A DNA stretch of 42,901 bases from the NCBI GenBank assembly GCA_017461245.1, contig JAFTYW010000044.1:1-42901 (forward strand). The letters are read 5' to 3'. Of this stretch, positions 33,809 to 38,782 are shown one piece after another. The notes under the pieces were generated by a model. It did no database searches. It was not told where the DNA came from and saw only the letters and a list, made by a program, of their open reading frames with translations. A program made the position numbers and the translations under genes. Source of the stretch: Oscillospiraceae bacterium. Its GTDB lineage: Bacteria > Bacillota > Clostridia > Oscillospirales > Ruminococcaceae. Numbering within the stretch: the first letter of the stretch is position 1; each line of letters starts with the position of its first letter.

Positions 33809-34529
33809 CTGCGCACCTCTTTCCTACGGGGCAATTCCTAAAATCCTCGCCGTCAAAAAGGGTGGGGAGAATTTCGCTCGGCGCGCCCTCGCGAGTTACA
33901 ACACCGCCGCTTACAACAATAATTTTATCGGCAATATCCAAAATTCCGCGCTGGTGCGAGATAATGAGCTGACCTGCCGACGAGGTCTTTCTGAGTGTTT
34001 CAAAAACGCTGATAAGGCGCCTAAAGCTCCAAATATCAATGCCCGCCTCGGGCTCGTCAAAAACGTTGTATTTGCGCTTCCTTGCCAGAACAGAGGCAAT
34101 CTCAATGCGCTTCTGCTCGCCGCCCGAAAGGTTGGAGTTTATCTCACGGTCAATGTAATCGTACATACAAAGGCCGACAGTTCCCATGATCTCCTTAAGG
34201 TCGTCATTTGCCATCTCGCCGCCGTTTGCGATGTTAAGAAGGTCGCGGACCTTGAAACCCTTAAAGGTAACGGGGCGCTGAAAGCCGTAACCGATGCCCG
34301 CATTGGCACGCTCGGTTATGTCAAGGGCGGTTATGTCCTTGCCGTCAAGCAGGATCTGACCCTCGCAGGCGGTGTAAATACCCGAGATAAGCTTTGCGAT
34401 TGTGCTCTTGCCGCCGCCGTTGGGGCCCGTAACGGCAACAATCTGCCCCTCGGGAACGGTAAGGCTTATGTTTTTTACAATATCCTTGCCGTCGTCGGCC
34501 TTAAAGGATATGTTTTTAAGCTCTAACAA
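33801..34529 (-). CDS. SufC-like ATPase of Fe-S assembly (SmsC type)
   Basis: This 242-residue ABC ATPase has no membrane domain: Walker A TGPNGGGKST, signature NLSGGEQKR, Walker B region NVFDEPEAGIDIWSF, and switch His in LIISHQRG. The DEPEAGIDIW stretch and the Q-loop AGIGYGFQRPVTFKG are typical of SufC. It powers Fe-S cluster assembly on the SufB-like partner, whose gene it overlaps by 8 bases. The start codon is TTG (34527-34529), 9 bases after AGGAG; no ATG fits. The promoter lies at 34571-34599. Confidence 0.9.
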   Translation of the reverse strand: MLELKNISFKADDGKDIVKNISLTVPEGQIVAVTGPNGGGKSTIAKLISGIYTACEGQILLDGKDITALDITERANAGIGYGFQRPVTFKGFKVRDLLNIANGGEMANDDLKEIMGTVGLCMYDYIDREINSNLSGGEQKRIEIASVLARKRKYNVFDEPEAGIDIWSFRRLISVFETLRKTSSAGQLIISHQRGILDIADKIIVVSGGVVTREGAPSEILPTLFDGEDFRNCPVGKRCADE

Positions 34530-34570
34530 TATATTTCACTCCTAAAAATAGGTATATTTTCTTCCTTAAT

Positions 34571-34599
34571 ATGATAACAAGTTTGTCGCCTCTTGTCAA
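34571..34599 (-). promoter_or_regulatory. Promoter of minimal Suf operon
   Basis: Minus-strand TTGACA (34594-34599), 17-base spacer, TATCAT (34571-34576). No IscR/SufR-like palindrome is obvious. Confidence 0.7.
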
Positions 34600-34643
34600 C
34601 GAAAGCGCCTAAATTTATTCTGCCCCAAAAATTATAGCAAAAC

Positions 34644-34671
34644 TTGACAAGACGGCAAAATCCTATAAAAT
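34644..34671 (+). promoter_or_regulatory. Promoter of GNAT-MGMT operon
   Basis: TTGACA (34644-34649), 16-base spacer, TAAAAT (34666-34671). Confidence 0.6.
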
Positions 34672-34706
34672 TAAACTAAAAGCACAAACTAATTTTGGAG
34701 AACGCT

Positions 34707-35201
34707 ATGCTAACACTAAAACCATTTAAAGATAGTGATGCCGCATTTTTTGCAGAGCTTTTAAAAAATGAGCAGACCTATGCCCTTATCTGCGGCGGAA
34801 AATACGGCGCTTATCCTGCAAGCGCGCAGGATATAATAAACTATTATGCCGCCCTCTCAAACGCCCATCCTATGACAGCCTACCTCGAAAATAGGGCGGT
34901 CGGGCATATTCTGATTGTAAAGAAGGGCGAAAATGCGCTTCTCGGCAGCGTTGTGATAGATAGCGCCGAGAGAGGCCGTGGCCTTGGCAAAGAAATGCTG
35001 AAAGCCGCTGTTAGCTACGCTTTTGAAAAGCTCGGCGCAAAAGAGGCGAGCATCGGCGTTTTTGAGGAAAACCACGGCGCCCTTGCGCTTTACAAAGCCC
35101 TCGGCTTTAAAGAGGACAAAAAAGAAAAGCGCCCCTTTTTAAGAGAGGAGCGCACATATATCTGGCTTAAATTAAAAGGAGAAAACTATGAACACCTTTG
35201 A
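34707..35201 (+). CDS. GNAT-family N-acetyltransferase
   Basis: This 164-residue single GNAT domain starts at the ATG at 34707 (TTGGAG box 7 bases upstream); an upstream TTG is part of that box. Visible are strand 4 LLGSVVIDSAERGRGLGKEMLKAA, with the acetyl-CoA loop RGRGLG, and the C-terminal NHGALALYKALGFKEDKKEKR motif of protein or small-molecule acetyltransferases. The acceptor is unknown. Its last 14 bases overlap the MGMT-like gene, implying coupled translation. Confidence 0.9.
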   Translation: MLTLKPFKDSDAAFFAELLKNEQTYALICGGKYGAYPASAQDIINYYAALSNAHPMTAYLENRAVGHILIVKKGENALLGSVVIDSAERGRGLGKEMLKAAVSYAFEKLGAKEASIGVFEENHGALALYKALGFKEDKKEKRPFLREERTYIWLKLKGENYEHL

Positions 35202-35496
35202 GAAGATCTACGAGGTGGTGCGCCGCATCCCAAAAGGCAAGGTCGCAACCTACGGACAGATTGCGGCTATGGCGGGAAACCCGCACTGGTCGCAGGTGGT
35301 CGGCTACGCCCTGCACGTAAACCCCGACCCGTCTACCATACCCTGCCATAGAGTTGTAAACCGATTTGGAGAGGTCAGCCGCGCCTTTGCCTTCGGAGGA
35401 GAAAATATGCAGATAGAGCTTTTAAAAGGCGAGGGCGTTGCTTTTCTTCCCGACGGCAAGGTCGATATGAAAAACCACCTTTGGAATTTGGAATAA
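35188..35496 (+). CDS. MGMT-family DNA alkyltransferase domain protein
   Basis: This 102-residue protein corresponds only to the C-terminal DNA-binding domain of O6-alkylguanine-DNA alkyltransferases. It keeps VATYGQIAAMAG (HTH) and IPCHRVVN with the acceptor Cys at residue 53. Alkyltransferase-like proteins of this length normally have Trp at that position and only flag damage. Here the Cys is present, so real alkyl transfer remains possible, although the N-terminal domain is missing. It has an AAAGGAG box inside the upstream GNAT gene. Confidence 0.9.
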   Translation: MNTFEKIYEVVRRIPKGKVATYGQIAAMAGNPHWSQVVGYALHVNPDPSTIPCHRVVNRFGEVSRAFAFGGENMQIELLKGEGVAFLPDGKVDMKNHLWNLE

Positions 35497-35762
35497 GAAA
35501 AAGCGAGGATAACCACACGGCTTATAAGGAATATCCCTTTCGGCTCCCTCTGACGAGGGTAGCGAAGCGCGACGCGGGAGTGAATGACAGTCCTGTGGAC
35601 TGTCAGAGCCGCGGCGTGACCGAGCCACAGCGAGAAATGGCAAAACCGCAAGGTTTTGACTGAGGGAGAGATTTTTTGTTTTCTCTCCCCCAGTCATTTT
35701 TTGCAAAAATGACAGCCCCCTCGTCAGAGGGGGCCTTTGTTTATTTTATCCTAAATATGTGG
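35497..35762. repeat. 194-bp MITE-like element with 18-bp terminal inverted repeats
   Basis: The arms GGCTCCCTCTGACGAGGG (35542-35559) and CCCTCGTCAGAGGGGGCC (35718-35735) are complementary at 17 of 18 positions. Inside are several hairpins: GACAGTCC/GGACTGTC, CAAAACC/GGTTTTG, GAGGGAGAGA against TCTCTCCCCC, and GTCATTTTT/AAAAATGAC. No gene is visible. The right arm alone folds as GCCCCCTC/GAGGGGGC followed by T-rich DNA, so it may also terminate the GNAT-MGMT transcript. It is unlike the GTAGGG family. Confidence 0.78.
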
Positions 35763-36314
35763 TTAATCATTGTCCTGCGGGAGATTTTTTAAAAGCTGGC
35801 GGGGCAGAGTTTGCCTCAGCGCGTCGAGCATTCTGTCGTTGGGGGTAAATACAACGAGGGTGCGCTTAAACTCGGTGTGCGGGAAAATGAGGTAGTAGTT
35901 GTAGCGGCTCTCGGTGTCGCGCTCGGCGTGAAACTCTGCGCCGAAGCTGCTGCCTCTAAATTTTGCGCTGTCGTAAAGGCCGACTTCCTCAACCGTCTTT
36001 ATGTCAACGGAAACGAGGCGCTCTCTCTTTTTCTGCGCAATTATCTTATCAAAATCAAGTGAGTTGTTAACGATAATGTACTCAAACTCAAGGCGCATCT
36101 TTTTAAGTACCTGCCAGCACAAAAAGATTATGAGCCCGCAAAAAAGCATCGAAACTGTTGAAAGATATGCGATACCGTGTGTCAAAAGATAAAAAGGTAT
36201 CATAGCGCCGAAAATAACGGCTGATAAAACGAGAGTTACAAAAATAGCTTTTATTTTGGTTTTGTCCTTTGCGGTGAATTTGCGGCGGACTAAGGTTTCA
36301 ACAAAAATATCCAT
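35763..36314 (-). CDS. Uncharacterised two-helix membrane protein
   Basis: This 183-residue protein starts at the ATG at 36314 (MDIFVETLVRRK), with AAAGGAG 8 bases upstream. The frame extends to 36428, but that part lies under the divergent promoter. Two hydrophobic segments (about residues 24-45 and 51-70) are followed by a cytosolic-looking domain: FEYIIVNNSLDFDKIIAQKKRERLVSVDIKTVEEVGLY and YNYYLIFPHTEFKRTLVVFTPNDRML. This resembles PH-like domains and small conserved Clostridia membrane proteins of the DUF6106 kind, but that name is from memory of the pattern only. It is divergent from the DUF1540 gene. Confidence 0.78.
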   Translation of the reverse strand: MDIFVETLVRRKFTAKDKTKIKAIFVTLVLSAVIFGAMIPFYLLTHGIAYLSTVSMLFCGLIIFLCWQVLKKMRLEFEYIIVNNSLDFDKIIAQKKRERLVSVDIKTVEEVGLYDSAKFRGSSFGAEFHAERDTESRYNYYLIFPHTEFKRTLVVFTPNDRMLDALRQTLPRQLLKNLPQDND

Positions 36315-36343
36315 AATGCTACTCCTTTGGAAAGTATAAATAG

Positions 36344-36372
36344 AGTATAACACAGCTTTTTTAAAAAAACAA
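36344..36372 (-). promoter_or_regulatory. Promoter of membrane protein gene 35763-36314
   Basis: Minus-strand TTGTTT (36367-36372), 17-base spacer, TATACT (36344-36349). Confidence 0.6.
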
Positions 36373-36427
36373 TTAAAAAAGTATAAACACTCGGATTTTA
36401 CTAATACTAAATTCGGAGGTGAAAACA

Positions 36428-36598
36428 ATGAACAATACTCCTAATAAATCCATTCACTGCACAGTTGAGCAGTGTAAGTACAACTGCAAAGAAGAAAAAT
36501 ATTGTATGCTCGATCAGGTCGACATCGGAACACACGAGATGAACCCCACTGTTCCTAAGTGCGTTGACTGTAACTCTTTCGTAGCAGAAAATAAGTAA
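36428..36598 (+). CDS. DUF1540 small Cys-rich protein
   Basis: This short gene encodes 56 residues. It has a near-perfect CGGAGGTG box 7 bases before the ATG and an immediate terminator. The protein has two CxxxC/CxxC clusters: IHCTVEQCKYNC then YC, and the C-terminal KCVDCNSF. The CxxxCxxxC...CxDC order and the CxDCxSF ending are the DUF1540 pattern. This is a small, probably metal-binding family common in Clostridia and often abundant in spores or stationary cells; function is unknown. Confidence 0.9.
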   Translation: MNNTPNKSIHCTVEQCKYNCKEEKYCMLDQVDIGTHEMNPTVPKCVDCNSFVAENK

Positions 36599-36601
36599 CC
36601 T

Positions 36602-36634
36602 CAAAAAAAGAACACCCTCGGGTGTTCTTTTTTT
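36602..36634 (+). terminator. Terminator after DUF1540 gene
   Basis: AAAAAAAGAACACCC-tc-GGGTGTTCTTTTTTT hairpin directly after the stop; repeat island 7 follows. Confidence 0.9.
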
Positions 36635-36857
36635 AATGTGGAATCAGGAATGCGAAATACGGAATTTTGGAAGGTTTTGCTAACGCAAAACCTCAGTTTT
36701 AAGCAGGCGTTGTGTTAACATTGTAGGGACAGGCGTCCTCGACTGTCCGTTTCTGCGTAAAGATAACACCCTTGGACAGTTCGTCTGACGCCCGTCCCTA
36801 CAAAAAGCCAAAATAGAATTCGTAGGGAACGGCCTATGTGCCGTTCCGTAAATAATA
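36635..36857. repeat. Intergenic repeat island 7
   Basis: No credible gene. A 'ggaattttggaaggttttgc' module with TTTTGCTAACGCAAAA (about 36661-36692) is followed by a unit 36723-36801 bounded by TTGTAGGG and CCCTACAA (GGACAGGCGTCCTCGACTGTCC on the left; GACAG...GACGCCCGTC on the right). A half unit GTAGGGAACGGCCTATGTGC lies at 36822-36847, ending at the 3' end of the XRE gene. Confidence 0.78.
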
Positions 36858-37064
36858 TTAATACTTATCTTTTCGTCCTATAAAATAATCTGCTGAAACA
36901 TTGTAAAAATCACACAGCTTAATTAAATCCTCGATTTTAAGTTCGGCTCTGCCTGCTTCTATGTGATTATAACCTTGCTGAGATTTGTTGATGATCTTAC
37001 CCAACTGCTCCTGCGTCAAATCTCTGTCTTCCCTTAAGGCTCGCATACGTTCTCTGTAATTCAT
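36858..37064 (-). CDS. Small XRE-family HTH repressor
   Basis: This 68-residue protein is a single HTH_3 domain: LREDRDLTQEQLGKIINKSQQGYNHIEAGRAELKIEDL, then the YNVSADYFIGRKDKY ending shared in outline with the regulator at 2145. There is no second domain. The gene is AT-rich compared with the flanking housekeeping genes and is divergent from the membrane-protein operon at 37183. Two perfect palindromes (37105-37121 and 37130-37146) lie between the genes, each within the spacer of one candidate promoter. It is therefore very likely an autoregulated repressor of the operon (inference from layout). Confidence 0.88.
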   Translation of the reverse strand: MNYRERMRALREDRDLTQEQLGKIINKSQQGYNHIEAGRAELKIEDLIKLCDFYNVSADYFIGRKDKY

Positions 37065-37099
37065 ACTGTTACCCGCCTAATTTATAATATAAATCATCG

Positions 37100-37150
37100 T
37101 AACATACTCATAAATTGAGTATTGACAATTACTCAAACATTGAGTATAAT
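37100..37150 (+). promoter_or_regulatory. Divergent promoters with two TACTCA-N5-TGAGTA operators
   Basis: The plus-strand promoter is consensus: TTGACA (37122-37127), 17-base spacer, TATAAT (37145-37150). One operator TACTCA-aacat-TGAGTA (37130-37146) fills the spacer. The other, TACTCA-taaat-TGAGTA (37105-37121), lies just upstream of the -35 box. A candidate minus-strand promoter is TTGTCA (37123-37128), 16 bases, TATGTT (37101-37106), with the upstream operator in its spacer. The operator centres are 25 bases apart. Confidence 0.8.
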
Positions 37151-37182
37151 GAGGTTATAAAATTTAGGAGGTATAATTAACT

Positions 37183-37947
37183 ATGAAACAAAAAACAATG
37201 AGTCTTTTTGTTATCCTTGGCGGAGTGCTTGGAGCTTTTACAAGCGGAAAAATAGCTTTTCCTCTAATTATCATTATTATCGGAGGCTTTTGTCTGGGTG
37301 CATCGACTCTGCTTTTTACTTCAGTTTACAGTGGAACCATATGGGGAATAAAAATTAAGCCGGCAAAAAACGCGGCTCTTGTTAATGTGTTGTGTATTGT
37401 TGGCTTGATATTGGGCGGTTATGCCGCAATTTGTACCGTAATTGCCATCCTCGCCTCTTTGGCCGCATTTAATTTGATAGCAATAGTAGGGTATCTTGTG
37501 GGATTTTTTGTTCCGCTTGCCGTTGCTCCCATCATTGCAAAGAAAATTACAGAAAATCTTATCGTTGCCGCTTCTGACAATGCGCTTTGTCTTGGAGAAA
37601 TAGAGCTGTTCAAAGAAATTGACAAAAGCATTGGTAACGCATCGCATTTTGTTGTTGGTTTTGAAGGTGTTGCACTTTTTAGTAGCACAAATTACTGCTA
37701 CGCTGTTTACAGATATCAAGATTATCAGTTAGGCGAATTAACCGATGCTAACGAGGTTGCTCTGGTTGGTACGTATTTTGTTCAAAAATATCATAAAGAT
37801 TTTACGTTTAAAGTTGACGTTGAGGTTATTCCCGGTGAGCCCGGTCAAACAGTTGTTGCGGTAGGAACCGGCGGTATCGGTGTTGCGAGAATTCAGGGCA
37901 CTCCCGATAAAAGCATATTCAGGAGTTATATATTTACTAAAAGGTGA
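37183..37947 (+). CDS. Uncharacterised multi-pass membrane protein under XRE control
   Basis: This 254-residue protein has an AGGAGG box ahead of its ATG. The N-terminal half carries about four to five hydrophobic segments: LFVILGGVLGAF, FPLIIIIIGGFCLGASTLLF, VNVLCIVGLILGGYAAICTVIAILASLAAF, and IAIVGYLVGFFVPLAVAPII. From about residue 125 a soluble domain follows, with alternating strands (HFVVGFEGVALFSST, DFTFKVDVEVIPGEPGQTVVAVGTGGIGVARI) and no catalytic motif I recognise. It is AT-rich, under a consensus promoter with twin operators, and 10 bases upstream of a second membrane gene. I do not recognise the family and assign no function. Confidence 0.7.
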   Translation: MKQKTMSLFVILGGVLGAFTSGKIAFPLIIIIIGGFCLGASTLLFTSVYSGTIWGIKIKPAKNAALVNVLCIVGLILGGYAAICTVIAILASLAAFNLIAIVGYLVGFFVPLAVAPIIAKKITENLIVAASDNALCLGEIELFKEIDKSIGNASHFVVGFEGVALFSSTNYCYAVYRYQDYQLGELTDANEVALVGTYFVQKYHKDFTFKVDVEVIPGEPGQTVVAVGTGGIGVARIQGTPDKSIFRSYIFTKR

Positions 37948-37957
37948 GGCATAACAA

Positions 37958-38278
37958 ATGGAAGCACAAAAAAGCAGACTTTCAATGCAGGAGTTTTTGG
38001 CTATAAATGAAAAATATATGGAATATAAAAAAAGCGTTGAAAAGAAAGATACAAGAAATACTGTTTTAGGGGTTTTGCTGAGTTTAGTAATAGTAGCGAT
38101 TTCAATATACATAGGTGTTGTTACGTTTGATATTATAATTACATTAGGAGTTCTTGTTGTTCTTATGGTTGTTTTTATTGCTTTTGCGGTAAGCAACGAG
38201 AAAAAAACAAAGCAAGAATTAGAGAAATATGGCAGTAGGCTCTATCAAAAATATTTGAAAGAAAACGATTTTATATAA
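37958..38278 (+). CDS. Small two-helix membrane protein, operon partner
   Basis: This 106-residue protein begins with a charged, helical, possibly coiled-coil segment (MQEFLAINEKYMEYKKSVEKKD). Two membrane helices follow (VLGVLLSLVIVAISIYIGVV and IIITLGVLVVLMVVFIAFAV), then a basic/acidic cytosolic tail (NEKKTKQELEKYGSRLYQKYLKEND). The ribosome binding site is a weak GGTGAGG. It is the second and last gene of the XRE-controlled operon and is followed by a terminator. The family is not recognised. Confidence 0.7.
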   Translation: MEAQKSRLSMQEFLAINEKYMEYKKSVEKKDTRNTVLGVLLSLVIVAISIYIGVVTFDIIITLGVLVVLMVVFIAFAVSNEKKTKQELEKYGSRLYQKYLKENDFI

Positions 38279-38298
38279 TCGAACAGTAAACACAAAGA

Positions 38299-38330
38299 GA
38301 AGGCTTAACCTTTGGTTGAGCCTTCTTTTT
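38299..38330 (+). terminator. Terminator of XRE-controlled operon
   Basis: GAAGGCTTAACC-ttt-GGTTGAGCCTTC hairpin (one G-U pair) followed by TTTTT. This stem is unlike the GCACCC terminators elsewhere in the window, in line with a different origin. Confidence 0.85.
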
Positions 38331-38339
38331 ATGTTCAGT

Positions 38340-38640
38340 ATTTTTTAGATTAAAAGAGCAAAGCGGTACGCAGGCCGTTCCCTACAATCGCACACACCGA
38401 TTTTGTTTCGTAGGGACAGGCCTGCTCCGCTTTGCTACTGCATAAGTTCAGCTTGCCAAATCAAAGATTTGGAGCTTCATTTGTCTGGACTGTCCGCAAG
38501 GTTAAACGGGCAGTCGGGGACGCCTGCCCCTACGGATTTTATCGAACGTTTGTTTTAAGTTGTGGGGTTGGGCGATTTTCAGTAAGCCGAAAAAACGGCG
38601 CGTCGGTAAACGCCGCACCCTACAATATAAATAAAATTTT
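38340..38640. repeat. Intergenic repeat island 8 (composite)
   Basis: No credible gene. It holds a half unit ending CAGGCCGTTCCCTAC (to 38385), then a GTAGGG...CCCTAC unit 38410-38533. That unit is interrupted by a 49-base block (38434-38482) shared with 22539-22587 at 46 of 49 positions. A separate GGCGATTTTC...AAACGGCGCGTCGGTAAACGCCGCACCCTAC stretch lies at about 38570-38625. The next 140 bases, to the spoIIE start, are AT-rich and hold only the spoIIE promoter region. Confidence 0.78.
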
Positions 38641-38723
38641 ATCTTTGAAAAAACAATAAGAAGCTACCAAATTTCATAAAACCGTCCAAAAATCTGCAAA
38701 AAGCAATTTTTTAGGCGCGCAGG

Positions 38724-38748
38724 AAACGACAATGGCGGGCGGTATAAT
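38724..38748 (+). promoter_or_regulatory. spoIIE promoter with possible Spo0A box
   Basis: TATAAT at 38743-38748, 34 bases before the start codon, has no good -35 at 17 bases. Instead AACGACAAT (38725-38733), read on the other strand as ATTGTCGTT, partly matches the Spo0A box core TGTCGAA near the -35 position. In Bacillus subtilis spoIIE is a sigma-A promoter activated by Spo0A, so the layout fits, but one partial box is weak evidence. Confidence 0.4.
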
Positions 38749-38782
38749 AGTTTTCCGGACAAAAATAAAAAGGAGCAGAAAA

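Noticed and set aside
33693-34526. 277-codon plus-strand open frame opposite the SufC/SufB-like genes
   Set aside because: It covers two well-supported genes in antisense and matches no family pattern.
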